DNA from: Paraburkholderia silviterrae
Lineage (GTDB): Bacteria > Pseudomonadota > Gammaproteobacteria > Burkholderiales > Burkholderiaceae
Length of the DNA: 64,000 bases
Assembly (NCBI RefSeq): GCF_004353915.1
Contig: NZ_SMRP01000003.1
Coordinates: forward strand, 310,001-374,000
Direction of reading: 5' to 3'
The notes beneath the pieces were generated by a model. That model was not told the origin of the DNA. It saw nothing but the letters and a program-made list of their open reading frames with translations, and made no database searches. Shown here in pieces: positions 41,782 through 50,337 of the stretch (the first letter of the stretch is position 1; each line of letters starts with the position of its first letter). A program made the position numbers and the translations under genes.

Positions 41782-42975
41782 TCAGCGGTCGAAAAATGTT
41801 CTCAACCGCTCGACGGCTTCTTCAAGCCGCTCGTAAGCCGTGGCGTACGAGAGTCGCACATATTGGTGCGGCGCGGCCACGCCGAAGTCCATTCCCGGGA
41901 CCATCACCGTGCCGGCGTCGTGCAGCATGGCGCGCGTGAGCGCGTCGCTGTCGCCGGCAGTCGGGTGATTGACGTTCGTGCAGTCCGCGTAGACGTAGAA
42001 CGCGCCGTCGGGCATGACGGGCACTGTGAAGCCGAGCGATTCGAGCGCGGGCGCGATGAAGTCGCGGCGGCGCTTGAACTCCAGACGGCGCGCTTCGTAG
42101 ATTTCCAGCGTCTGCGGCTCGAAGCAGGCGAGCGCCGCGTGCTGCGCGAGCGCCGACGCGCAGATGAACAGGTTCTGCGCAAGCTTTTCGAACGCGCCGA
42201 CCAGCGAGGGCGGGACCACGAGCCAGCCGAGGCGCCAGCCCGTCATGTTGAAGTATTTCGAGAAGCTGTTCACGGTCACCACGTCGTCGCCGAAGGAGAG
42301 GGCGGAGACGGGGCGGGCGTCGTAGCTCAAGCCTTGATAGATCTCGTCGACGATCGTGAAGCCGCCGCGCGCACGCACGGCCTTCACGATGCGCGCGAGC
42401 TCAGCAGGCTCGATCGACGTGCCGGTGGGGTTCGACGGAGAAGCGAGCAGCACGCCGCGGGTGCGCGGCGTCCACAGGCGCTCGACGTCGCTCGCGGTGA
42501 GCTGGAAGCGCGCTTGCGGGCCGCTCGGCACGAGCACCGGCTTGCCTTCCGCGGCGGCGACGAAGTGCCGGTTGCACGGATAGCACGGGTCGGGCATGAG
42601 CACTTCGTCGTCGCGATCGACGAGCGCCGTGCAGGCAAGCAGCAGCGCCGCCGAGGCGCCGGCCGTCACGACGATGCGCGCGGGATCGACCTTCAGGCCG
42701 TACGCTTGCTCGTAATGCGCCGCGATCGCCTCGCGCAGCGCGTGGATGCCGAGTGCGTTCGTGTACTGCGTGACGCCGCGGCGCAGCGCAGCGGCGGCGG
42801 CTTCGACGACGGGCTCGGGCGCCGTGAAGTCCGGCTCGCCGATGCCCATATGGATGATGTCGCGTCCGGCGCGCTCGAGCTTCGCGGCCTCCTTCGCCAA
42901 TTCCATGACGTAGAAAGGCTGGATTTCGTCGACGCGCGCGGCAAGCCGCAGCAGCGGTTCGGCAACGGTGTTCAT
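41782..42975 (-). CDS. PLP-dependent class I/II aminotransferase
   Basis: A 397-aa fold-type I aminotransferase. The pyridoxal-phosphate lysine is in NSFSKYFNMTGWRLGW, the GIGEPDF motif is near residue 45, NPTGT and the D/Y pair of the cofactor site (FTIVDEIYQGL) are in place, and the substrate-carboxylate arginine is in YVRLSYAT. The ATG at 42975 (MNTVAEPLLRLAARV) is chosen over an upstream start in the arginine/proline-rich lead. Substrate is uncertain (aspartate, alanine or aromatic-like). It follows nusB by 85 bp on the same strand. Confidence 0.9.
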   Translation of the reverse strand: MNTVAEPLLRLAARVDEIQPFYVMELAKEAAKLERAGRDIIHMGIGEPDFTAPEPVVEAAAAALRRGVTQYTNALGIHALREAIAAHYEQAYGLKVDPARIVVTAGASAALLLACTALVDRDDEVLMPDPCYPCNRHFVAAAEGKPVLVPSGPQARFQLTASDVERLWTPRTRGVLLASPSNPTGTSIEPAELARIVKAVRARGGFTIVDEIYQGLSYDARPVSALSFGDDVVTVNSFSKYFNMTGWRLGWLVVPPSLVGAFEKLAQNLFICASALAQHAALACFEPQTLEIYEARRLEFKRRRDFIAPALESLGFTVPVMPDGAFYVYADCTNVNHPTAGDSDALTRAMLHDAGTVMVPGMDFGVAAPHQYVRLSYATAYERLEEAVERLRTFFDR

Positions 42976-43060
42976 GCGGGTGTTTCCAGTGCTTGCAGGC
43001 GGTGCGGCGCGCGGGAAGCCGGGGGCCTGACGGCCTGGCTCCACGCGCCTTGCGCCGTTA

Positions 43061-43492
43061 CTACTTGCGGGCGGCTTGGGCCTCGGTGGCGCGCAATTGC
43101 GCCGCGAGCTTGTCGAGCACGCCGTTCACATACTTGTAGCCGTCCGAGCCGCCGAAGGTCTTCGTGAGCTCGACCGCCTCGTTGATGACGACGCGATACG
43201 GAATGTCGACGTGGTGCTTGAACTCGTAGGTCGCCACGAGCAGCACCGCGCGCTCGACGGGCGAGAGCTGCTCGATCGGACGGTCCAGGCACGGCGCGAT
43301 GGCGGCGGAGAGCTCCTCCGATTCGCGGATCACACCGTGCAGGAGAGCGTCCAGATGCTCGTGGTCGGCCTTGTCGTAGCCCTGCGAACCGCGCAGCTGC
43401 GCGTCAATCTCGCCGGCGGGCACACCCGACAGCAGCCACTGATACAAGCCCTGCGTGGCCAGTTCGCGGGAGCGGCGGCGCGCGCTCTTCAT
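43061..43492 (-). CDS. nusB: Transcription antitermination factor NusB
   Basis: A 143-aa helical RNA-binding protein that joins NusE (S10) on boxA during rRNA antitermination. It starts [20 protein letters not shown], the usual N-terminus, and has the [35 protein letters not shown]-type segment (split across residues ~75-115). Its start overlaps the ribH stop by 4 bp, the conserved ribH-nusB pairing. Confidence 0.96.
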   Translation of the reverse strand: MKSARRRSRELATQGLYQWLLSGVPAGEIDAQLRGSQGYDKADHEHLDALLHGVIRESEELSAAIAPCLDRPIEQLSPVERAVLLVATYEFKHHVDIPYRVVINEAVELTKTFGGSDGYKYVNGVLDKLAAQLRATEAQAARK

Positions 43493-44004
43493 TGCTGTTC
43501 CTCTTCGTCTTCCTCGTCTTCTTCGTCGTCGTCGCCGCCGTCGAGCTGCTCGAGCGCCACCGTGAGGTTCGCCATTTCGACGGCGACGCGCGCGGCGTCA
43601 CGACCCTTTTCGGTCATGCGCGCGACGGCCTGCTCGTCGTTCTCGGTCGTGAGGACCGCGTTGGCGACCGGCACGCCGAAGTCGAGTGCGATACGCGAAA
43701 TGCCCGCGCCGCTTTCGTTCGAGACGAGCTCGAAGTGGTACGTCTCGCCGCGCACGACCGCGCCGAGCGCGATCAGGGCGTCGAACTGGCCGCTTTCGGC
43801 GAGCTTTTGCAGTGCGAGCGGGATTTCCAGCGCGCCCGGCACGGTGACGAGCAGCACGTCTTCGCCCGTGACGCCGAGGCGCTCGAGCTCTTCGATGCAG
43901 GCGTCGGCGAGGCCGTTGCAGACGGGTTCGTTAAAGCGCGACTGAACGATGCCAATGCGCAGTCCGTCGCCGTCGAGGTTCGGTTGGTATTGTCCGATTT
44001 CCAT
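43489..44004 (-). CDS. ribH: 6,7-dimethyl-8-ribityllumazine synthase
   Basis: A 171-aa enzyme that condenses 5-amino-6-ribitylaminouracil with dihydroxybutanone phosphate, the step before riboflavin. Family motifs are [41 protein letters not shown] and [17 protein letters not shown]. The last ~17 residues are an acidic tail ([14 protein letters not shown]) not found in E. coli RibH. It is coupled to nusB and lies 54 bp after ribBA on the same strand. Confidence 0.97.
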   Translation of the reverse strand: MEIGQYQPNLDGDGLRIGIVQSRFNEPVCNGLADACIEELERLGVTGEDVLLVTVPGALEIPLALQKLAESGQFDALIALGAVVRGETYHFELVSNESGAGISRIALDFGVPVANAVLTTENDEQAVARMTEKGRDAARVAVEMANLTVALEQLDGGDDDEEDEEDEEEQQ

Positions 44005-44058
44005 GTGGTGTCCGTAGGTTCGGTTGAGCGTGGTGACGCGTGAAGTGGGGCCTGCGGC

Positions 44059-45219
44059 TTAATGTGCTGCGCGGTCGGTCGTTTCCGGCGGGCAGGGTGC
44101 CTCGGTGTCGCTGCCCGGCATCGGCACGAAACCGGTGACTTCGAGCCCGTAGCCCGACATGCTGCCGAGCCGGCGCGGCTTGGAGAGCACCTGCATGCGG
44201 CCCACGCCGAGCTCGCGCAGGATCTGCGCGCCGATGCCGTAGGTCTTGAAGTCCACGGGCCGGCGTGCGAGCGCCTCCGCGCGCTCCTTCTGGTCGAACG
44301 CCTTGAAGACGTCGATCAGATGTTCCTTCGTGTCGCCGCAATTGAGCATGACGATCACGCCGAGATCGCGCTCGGCGATTTCGCGCATGGCGGCGTCGAG
44401 CGTCCATGAGTGCGTGGACGAGCCCGTTTCCAGCAGATCCAGCACCGAGAGCGGCTCGTGCACGCGCACCGGCGTGTCCTCGTCGGGCTTGGGCGTGCCG
44501 CGCACGAGGGCGATGTGCGGCGTGCGCGTGGGGTGGTCGACGTACATGACCGCACGGAACGGGCCGTGGGCGGTGTGCATGGTGCGCTCGGCCACGCGCT
44601 CGACGATCGACTCGGTGCGGCTGCGATAGTGGATCAGGTCGGCGATGGTGCCGATCTTGATGTTGTGCTCCTTGGCGAACTCGATGAGATCGGGCAGGCG
44701 CGCCATCGTGCCGTCGTCCTTGATGACCTCGCAGATCACCGCCGCCGGCGTGAGGCCCGCGAGCGCTGTGAAGTCGCAACCGGCCTCGGTGTGGCCCGCG
44801 CGCACGAGCACGCCGCCTGGCTGCGCCATGATCGGGAACACGTGGCCGGGCTGCACGATGTGCTCGGCGCGCGCGTCGTGCGCGACGGCCGTCTGGATCG
44901 TGCGGGCGCGGTCGGCGGCGGAGATGCCGGTCGTGACGCCTTCGGCCGCCTCGATGCTCACCGTGAACGCCGTGCCGTACTGCGTGCCGTTGCGGTACGT
45001 CATGAGCGGCAGGTTGAGCAGCTTGCAGCGTTCCTGCGTGAGCGTGAGGCAGATCAGGCCACGGCCGTACTTCGCCATGAAGTTGATGGCTTCGGGCGTG
45101 ACGAACTCCGCTGCGATGACGAGGTCGCCCTCGTTTTCCCGGTCTTCTTCGTCAACGAGGATCACCATCTTGCCGGCTTTCAGTTCGGCGATGATCTCAA
45201 GGGTGGAGGCGAGCGTCAT
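44059..45219 (-). CDS. ribBA: 3,4-dihydroxy-2-butanone 4-phosphate synthase with degenerate GTP cyclohydrolase II domain
   Basis: A 386-aa protein. Residues ~1-205 are RibB: DEEDRENEGDLVIAAE, GHTEAGCDFTALAGL and the end LIEFAKEHNIKIGT hold the acidic metal site and conserved histidines. Residues ~210-370 align with GTP cyclohydrolase II, but the CxTGDxxxSxRCDC zinc and catalytic motif is absent (VRVHEPLSVLDLLETGSS is in its place). It therefore looks like the RibBX-type fusions described in Proteobacteria, whose RibA half is inactive. A separate RibA must supply that activity; none is in this window. First gene of ribBA-ribH-nusB. Confidence 0.93.
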   Translation of the reverse strand: MTLASTLEIIAELKAGKMVILVDEEDRENEGDLVIAAEFVTPEAINFMAKYGRGLICLTLTQERCKLLNLPLMTYRNGTQYGTAFTVSIEAAEGVTTGISAADRARTIQTAVAHDARAEHIVQPGHVFPIMAQPGGVLVRAGHTEAGCDFTALAGLTPAAVICEVIKDDGTMARLPDLIEFAKEHNIKIGTIADLIHYRSRTESIVERVAERTMHTAHGPFRAVMYVDHPTRTPHIALVRGTPKPDEDTPVRVHEPLSVLDLLETGSSTHSWTLDAAMREIAERDLGVIVMLNCGDTKEHLIDVFKAFDQKERAEALARRPVDFKTYGIGAQILRELGVGRMQVLSKPRRLGSMSGYGLEVTGFVPMPGSDTEAPCPPETTDRAAH

Positions 45220-45426
45220 GATGGGATTTTGGCTGGAAAGCGCACATTTTACGCCACGCGGGCGGGCGCGTCGCCCAGAACGGAAGGAGTGCGCGGGGTT
45301 TTGAGGCTGGCAGGCGCCCAGGCGGGCTCGCCGGCGTCGGGCGCTTGTGTGGCCCGGTGCCGATCAAGCGCACACGAGAGTTGGCCGAACGGCCAGCTAG
45401 CCCATGCGTGGCGCCTTCGCGACAAT

Positions 45427-45461
45427 AGTAACGCTTGACGTTATTAACGAGTGGCGTTACT
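45427..45461. promoter_or_regulatory. higBA promoter with inverted-repeat operator
   Basis: AGTAACGC (45427-45434) and GCGTTACT (45454-45461) are perfect inverted repeats 19 bp apart that enclose TTGACG and end 5 bp before the higB ATG. The layout is that of a HigA-bound autoregulatory operator. Confidence 0.68.
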
Positions 45462-45465
45462 ATCC

Positions 45466-45747
45466 ATGACAATTACATCATTTGTCTGCCGGGACACCGC
45501 CGCGCTATTTGCGGGGCGCCGGGTTGCCCGATTTGCCGCGATCGAAACGGTCGCCATTCGCAAGCTGCAGCAAGTTCATGCCGCGCTCACGCTATCGTTT
45601 TTGCGTGTGCCGCCCGGCAACCGGCTGGAGCCTCTGAACGGCGAGCTCGAAGGGGCATACAGCATCCGCATCAACGCGCAATGGCGCATCTGCTTTTATT
45701 TCGCGCGCGGCGAGGCTTCGCAGGTGCACATCGTCGACTATCACTGA
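45466..45747 (+). CDS. higB: HigB/RelE-family toxin
   Basis: Encodes 93 residues from the ATG at 45466. The C-terminal part GNRLEPLNGELEGAYSIRIN followed by AQWRICFYF and VHIVDYH is the HigB/GraT/RelE-like toxin pattern (the family's NxQWRICFxW and DYH signatures). HigB toxins cleave mRNA in the ribosome. It stands 11 bp before higA, toxin first, which is the usual higBA order. It is separate from, and not closely similar to, the TAC-module toxin in element A. An upstream start at 45451 lacks support. Confidence 0.92.
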   Translation: MTITSFVCRDTAALFAGRRVARFAAIETVAIRKLQQVHAALTLSFLRVPPGNRLEPLNGELEGAYSIRINAQWRICFYFARGEASQVHIVDYH

Positions 45748-45758
45748 GGAGCATTGCT

Positions 45759-46064
45759 ATGGCACGGGAAGTACCGCTAGCCACCCCGGGCGAGATCCTG
45801 AACGAAGACTGGCTCAAGCCGATGGGCATCAGCCAGTACGCGCTCGCCAAGGCGATTGGTGTGCCGCCGCGCCGCATCAACGAGATCGTGCTCGGCAAGC
45901 GCGCGATCACGGCGGACACGGCAGTGCGGCTCGCAGTCTATTTCGGCACCGACGCGCGCAGCTGGATGGAGCTGCAGGCGCATTACGACACCGAGCTCGC
46001 GCGCGAGGCGCTCGCCGAAGTCCTGGCGAACATTCAGCCGCACGCGCGGGCAGTGGCGGCCTGA
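45759..46064 (+). CDS. higA: HigA antitoxin
   Basis: A 101-aa HigA-family protein: PLATPGEILNEDWLKPMGIS followed by YALAKAIGVPPRRINEIVLG (helix-turn-helix) and AVRLAVYFGTDARSWMELQA, all typical of the HigA family. It neutralises HigB and represses the operon by binding the inverted repeat upstream. AGGAG precedes the ATG. The longer open frame is out of place because it runs through higB. Confidence 0.94.
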   Translation: MAREVPLATPGEILNEDWLKPMGISQYALAKAIGVPPRRINEIVLGKRAITADTAVRLAVYFGTDARSWMELQAHYDTELAREALAEVLANIQPHARAVAA

Positions 46065-46106
46065 GCGCCACTGCGTCCGGCTCGCGTCTTACCCCGCTCC
46101 GGTCGC

Positions 46107-47936
46107 TCAGCGCAGGAGGATATCGTCGGCGAGCCCCTTCGTCAGCTCCAGCGCCTGGCGCTCGAACAGGCGCCGGTATAGCCCGTTCTCGCGGCGCACG
46201 AGCTCGTCGTGCGTGCCTTCCTCCGCAACGCGCCCGCGCTCGAGCACCAGCAGCCGGTCGAGCGCGCGCACGGTCGAAAGCCGGTGCGCGACCACGACCG
46301 TCGTGCGGCCCTCCATCAGGCGCTCCATCGCCTGCTGGATCAGCACTTCGCTTTCGCTGTCGAGGCTGGAGGTCGCTTCGTCGAAGATCAGGATCGGCGC
46401 GTTGGCGAGGAACGCGCGAGCGATCGCGACGCGCTGGCGCTCGCCGCCCGAAAGTTTCACGCCGCGCTCGCCCACGAGCGTCTCGTAGCCGCGCGGCAGC
46501 GCCATGATGAAATCGTGCGCGCTCGCGAGCTTCGCCGCGCGCACGATCTCGTCGTGGGTCGCGCCGGGTCTCGCATAGGCGATGTTCTCCGCGAGCGAGC
46601 GGTGGAACAAAACCGGCTCCTGCTGCACGATGGCGATCTGCGAGCGTAGCGATGCCTGCTGTATCTGCGCGATGTCCTGGCCGTCGATCGTGATACGTCC
46701 GTCGGAAATATCGTAGAGCCGCTGGATCAGCTTGATGAGCGTGGTCTTGCCGGAGCCCGAATGACCGACGAGGCCCACGCGCTCGCCCGGCGCGATGCGC
46801 AGCGAAAGATTCGCGTAGAGCGGCCGCTCGTGCGCGCCGTAGCGGAACGTCATGTTCTCGAAGCGGATGTCGCCGCGGTCGATCACGATGGGCGGCGCGT
46901 CCGGCCGGTCTTCGACGCCAAGCGGCTGGGCCTCGAGCATCACGAGCTCTTCCATGTCGTTGACCGAGCGCTGCAGGTTGCGCACGTGCATGCCCACGTC
47001 GCGCAGATAGCCCTTGAGCAGGAAAAAGAGCGTAAGCGCGAAGGTGATGTCGCCCACGCTCGCGAGCCCGCGCGCCCACAGCAGCAGCGCCGAGCCCAGA
47101 ATGGCCGCCTGCATGGCCACCAGCAGCGCGCCCTGCACGCCGCCGTTGAGCGTGCCGCGCCGCCAGGTGCGGCGCGTGCGGCTGTCCCATTTGGCGATCA
47201 CGCGCGCGAGCCGCGCTTCTTCGCGCGTTTCCGCGCCGAACGCCTTGACGACGGGGTTGCACGAGACGGCGTCGGCGAGCGCGCCACCCATCTTCGTGTC
47301 CCACTGGTTCGCCAGCCGCGCGGAAGGCGCGACGTAGAAGAGCGAGAGCGAGACGGTAATGGCGAGATAGAGCGCCGAGCCGACGCCGACCACGAGGCCC
47401 ATCACGTGCCACTGCAGCGCGAGCAGGATGGTCGAGCCGACCAGCATCACGAGCGACGGAAAGAGGGCAACGAGCAGCGTGTCGTTGAGCAAGTCGAGCG
47501 CCCACATGCCGCGCGTGATCTTGCGCACGGTCGAGCCCGCGAAGCTGTTCGCGTGCCAGTCGGTCGAGAAGCGCTGTACGCGGTGAAAGGCGTGCGTCGC
47601 GACCTCGCTCATCATCCTGAGCGTGAGCACGATGATGTTCTGGAACGCGGCCTGGCGCATGAGCGTGCCGCCGAGCCCGAGCGCTGTCAGCGCCCAGAAC
47701 GCCACGACGGCGGCGTGCCAGGCGGCGGCGTTGCCGCTTGCGCCGTCGTGCGCGAGCGCATCGACAAGCTGGCCGGCGTAGTGCGGCGTGAGCACGTCGG
47801 CGAGCGCGCCGAGCAGCGCGGCGAGGGCGACTGCGCCTACGCGCCACGGCTGGCGCGACCAGTGCCGGAACGTGAAGCCGAGGACATTGCGGAACGTCTG
47901 TCCGCCGGAAGCGAGTTGTTTGTCTTGGTCTGTCAT
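46107..47936 (-). CDS. ABC exporter with fused permease and ATPase (MsbA-like)
   Basis: A 609-aa half-transporter that should work as a dimer. About six transmembrane helices lie in residues ~30-320, and the ATPase domain follows with Walker A GHSGSGKTT, signature LSGGERQRVAIARA, Walker B ILIFDEATSSLD and H-loop VVVAHRLSTV. Relatives include MsbA and many lipid, drug or peptide exporters; the substrate cannot be told. It lies 185 bp downstream of a 27-codon open frame with a strong ribosome site on the same strand. Confidence 0.92.
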   Translation of the reverse strand: MTDQDKQLASGGQTFRNVLGFTFRHWSRQPWRVGAVALAALLGALADVLTPHYAGQLVDALAHDGASGNAAAWHAAVVAFWALTALGLGGTLMRQAAFQNIIVLTLRMMSEVATHAFHRVQRFSTDWHANSFAGSTVRKITRGMWALDLLNDTLLVALFPSLVMLVGSTILLALQWHVMGLVVGVGSALYLAITVSLSLFYVAPSARLANQWDTKMGGALADAVSCNPVVKAFGAETREEARLARVIAKWDSRTRRTWRRGTLNGGVQGALLVAMQAAILGSALLLWARGLASVGDITFALTLFFLLKGYLRDVGMHVRNLQRSVNDMEELVMLEAQPLGVEDRPDAPPIVIDRGDIRFENMTFRYGAHERPLYANLSLRIAPGERVGLVGHSGSGKTTLIKLIQRLYDISDGRITIDGQDIAQIQQASLRSQIAIVQQEPVLFHRSLAENIAYARPGATHDEIVRAAKLASAHDFIMALPRGYETLVGERGVKLSGGERQRVAIARAFLANAPILIFDEATSSLDSESEVLIQQAMERLMEGRTTVVVAHRLSTVRALDRLLVLERGRVAEEGTHDELVRRENGLYRRLFERQALELTKGLADDILLR

Positions 47937-48407
47937 GGACAGCGTGCTCCGGACGCGAGGCCCGGAGACTCTTCAGGAACGCGATGAGCGGAAAACGGGG
48001 TCTGCGCGTTCAGTGACGCAATTCGGGCACTTCATGCCGAACGTAAAACCTCGAAATCGCTGGAAAGCGGCGCGGCGGCAAGCATGTCGCTAGGCGTGCG
48101 CCGCGCTGTGCGGGACGCGGTCAGCGTGCCGGAAGCGGAGTGTGCGTGAAGTGTGGCATCACCCGGACCGGCGGCATGACGGCGGCCATCTCGATTACTG
48201 CCATCTTTGCCTCCTTCATTGAGTACGGGTGGAGAGACCGCGGCATGCCAAAGGGCGAGCGCGAGGGAATAGTGCGGATTTTATCAGCGCTGCGGAAGTT
48301 GCGCTCGCACTGTGTGCGGCGTTGGCTGCGAGTGCGCGGCGTCCTTGTCGCGTGTTGCTGAGGGGGGCGGCCCGCGAACTACGCGGGCACGCGCCGTGGC
48401 AGGCAGC
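47937..48407. other. Gene-poor stretch before the ABC exporter
   Basis: 471 bp between ribE and the ABC exporter gene. It holds the 27-codon open frame at 48121-48204 and GC-rich DNA otherwise. I see no clear terminator after ribE. Confidence 0.5.
48121..48204 (-). CDS. Possible 27-aa small protein or leader peptide
   Basis: On the minus strand, GAAGGAGGCAAAG is followed directly by an ATG that opens 27 codons, ending in TGA. The peptide begins MAVIEMAAVMPPVRVM and ends TPLPAR; it is rich in Met, Pro and Val. The ribosome site is one of the best in the window, which is why I list it despite its size. It could be a small secreted or membrane peptide, a leader that controls the exporter gene 185 bp downstream, or chance. 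No family is known to me. Confidence 0.45.
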   Translation of the reverse strand: MAVIEMAAVMPPVRVMPHFTHTPLPAR

Positions 48408-49043
48408 TCAGTCCTGTGCCATGCCATTGCCTCGCGATGAGGAGAGCATCCGCTCCACATACCGCGCAATCAAATCGATTTCGAGATTCACCTTCGCGCC
48501 CGCCACGAGATGCTTGAGCGTGGTCACTTCAACGGTGTGCGGAATCAGGTTGATCGAGAATTCGCAGCCGTCGGCGCGGTCGTCCACGGAGTTCACGGTC
48601 AGGCTCACGCCGTTGACCGTGACCGAGCCCTTGTAGGCGAGATAGCGGCCGATCTCCGCCGGCGCGAGGACGCGCAGCTCGTGCGATTCGCCCACGGGCG
48701 CAAAGTGCGTGACGGTGCCGAGGCCGTCCACGTGGCCCGAAACGATATGGCCGCCCAGGCGGTCGTGCGCGCGCAGCGCCTTTTCGAGGTTCACTTCGCC
48801 GGTGTCGGCGAGGCCCACGGTGCGGTTCAGGCTCTCGCGCGAGACGTCCACGTCGAAGCTCGTCGCCGACTTTTCGATGACAGTCATGCACGCGCCCTGA
48901 ATGGCGATGCTGTCGCCGAGCTGCACATCGTCGAGGTCAAGGCCACCCGCGTTGACGGTGAGGCGCACGCCCGCGTCGGCGTCGCTGCCGAGCGGACGGA
49001 TCGATTCGATGCGGCCCACGGCCGCGACGATTCCGGTAAACAT
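48408..49043 (-). CDS. ribE: Riboflavin synthase, alpha subunit
   Basis: A 211-aa enzyme that dismutates two lumazine molecules to riboflavin. It has two similar lumazine-binding barrels: FTGIVAAVGRIESI, GACMTVIEKSATSFDVDVSRE, LEKALRAHDRLGGHIVSGHVDG, then GVSLTVNSV and the same NLIPHT ending. The ATG at 49043 has AAGGACAG upstream; the open frame runs 45 bp further but MFTGIV is the canonical start. It follows ribD by 41 bp. Also called ribC in some genomes. Confidence 0.96.
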   Translation of the reverse strand: MFTGIVAAVGRIESIRPLGSDADAGVRLTVNAGGLDLDDVQLGDSIAIQGACMTVIEKSATSFDVDVSRESLNRTVGLADTGEVNLEKALRAHDRLGGHIVSGHVDGLGTVTHFAPVGESHELRVLAPAEIGRYLAYKGSVTVNGVSLTVNSVDDRADGCEFSINLIPHTVEVTTLKHLVAGAKVNLEIDLIARYVERMLSSSRGNGMAQD

Positions 49044-49084
49044 CTGGCTGTCCTTTATATGTTCGTTCAGTGTGTTCGGGAGAA

Positions 49085-50251
49085 TCATGGCGCCTCCCCG
49101 TGCGCGTGGGCGTCGGCGCCCGCAGTCGAGTTCGCAATGGGGTCATCGTGCACGAGGCGCGCGAGGATGCGCAGATCCTCGGCGACGCGCTCGACCGCCT
49201 GGAAGGCGAGGCGCGTGCGTGCATCGAGCTTCGCGGGTGCGACAAGGTCGAACATGCCGAGCGCATTCGTGCCGAGCAGCGAGGGCGCGAGATAGACGAG
49301 CAGCTCGTCCACGCAGCCTTCGCGCAATAGCGATCCGTTGAGCTTGTAGCCCGCTTCCACGTGCAGCTCGTTCACGCCGCGCGCGGCCAGCTCGCCGAGC
49401 ATGGCGGGCAGGTCCACCTTGCCGCGCTCGTTGCCAAGCGCAACGATCTCGGCGCCGCGCGCGCGCAGCGCCTCGGCGCGCTCGGCATTGGTGTCGTCGA
49501 GCGTGGCGCAGAACACGAGCGTGGGCGCGCCCACGAAGATCTGCGAAAGCGGCGAGGCATCGAGGCGGCTGTCGACGAGAATGCGCTTGGGCTGGCGCGG
49601 CGTGTCGATCGCGCGCACGGTCATGCGCGGGTCGTCTTCCTTCACGGTGCCGATGCCCGTGAGGATGGCCGAGGCGCGTGCGCGCCAGGCATGGCCGTCG
49701 GCGCGCGCGGCCTCGCCCGTGATCCACTGGCTTTCGCCCGAGGGCAGGCCGGTGCGGCCGTCGAGCGACGCCGCCACCTTCATGCGCACCCAGGGGCGCT
49801 TTCTCGTCATGCGCGAGACGAAGCCGATATTCAGTTCGCGCGCCTCGTTGGCAAGCAGCCCGCAGCGCACTTCGACACCCGCGTCGCGCAGTATCGTGAG
49901 GCCGCGCCCCGAAACGAGCGGGTTCGGGTCTTCCATCGCCGCGATCACGCGCGCGACCTTCGCCTCGATCAACGCGTTCGCACAGGGCGGCGTGCGGCCG
50001 AAATGGCTGCACGGCTCGAGCGTCACATAGGCGGTCGCGCCGCGCAGATCGTGGCCGCGCGCACGCGCGTCCTTCATTGCCTGGATTTCGGCGTGGTCGT
50101 GGCCGGCGGGCTGCGTGAAGCCTTCGCCGATCACCGCGCCGTCCTTCACCAGCACGCAACCGACGCGCGGGTTTGGATCGGTCGTGTACAGGCCGCGCGC
50201 CGCGAGGGCGAGCGCGCGCTCCATGTGGGCGAAATCGGCTTGCGAGAACAT
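49085..50251 (-). CDS. ribD: Bifunctional pyrimidine deaminase/reductase
   Basis: A 388-aa enzyme for the second and third steps of riboflavin synthesis. The N-terminal deaminase has HAEIQAM and TLEPCSHFGRTPPC for zinc and catalysis, and DPNPRVGCVLVKDG. The C-terminal reductase (~150-370) has MKVAASLDGRTGLPSGESQW, the NADPH-binding region and the late GxNELHVEAGYKLNGSLL. It is coupled with ribE in a two-gene operon. No FMN riboswitch is visible in the 86 bp before it. Confidence 0.96.
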   Translation of the reverse strand: MFSQADFAHMERALALAARGLYTTDPNPRVGCVLVKDGAVIGEGFTQPAGHDHAEIQAMKDARARGHDLRGATAYVTLEPCSHFGRTPPCANALIEAKVARVIAAMEDPNPLVSGRGLTILRDAGVEVRCGLLANEARELNIGFVSRMTRKRPWVRMKVAASLDGRTGLPSGESQWITGEAARADGHAWRARASAILTGIGTVKEDDPRMTVRAIDTPRQPKRILVDSRLDASPLSQIFVGAPTLVFCATLDDTNAERAEALRARGAEIVALGNERGKVDLPAMLGELAARGVNELHVEAGYKLNGSLLREGCVDELLVYLAPSLLGTNALGMFDLVAPAKLDARTRLAFQAVERVAEDLRILARLVHDDPIANSTAGADAHAHGEAP

Positions 50252-50337
50252 GTCGTGCTGGCTCCGAGGCGTTGCGAGTGAGAGTGGCGAGGCATGCGCC
50301 CCGCCTTCGGCTGGTTGCCGCGTGGTTGCCGCGTGCT

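Noticed and set aside
45220-45426. FMN riboswitch before ribBA or ribD
   Set aside because: I looked for the conserved RFN-element blocks (AGGGNAA, CCGGT-type and related) in both leaders and did not find them.
45907-47847. 646-codon minus-strand frame overlapping the ABC exporter
   Set aside because: Arginine/alanine-rich frame-shifted reading of the exporter, which has all ABC motifs in the other frame.
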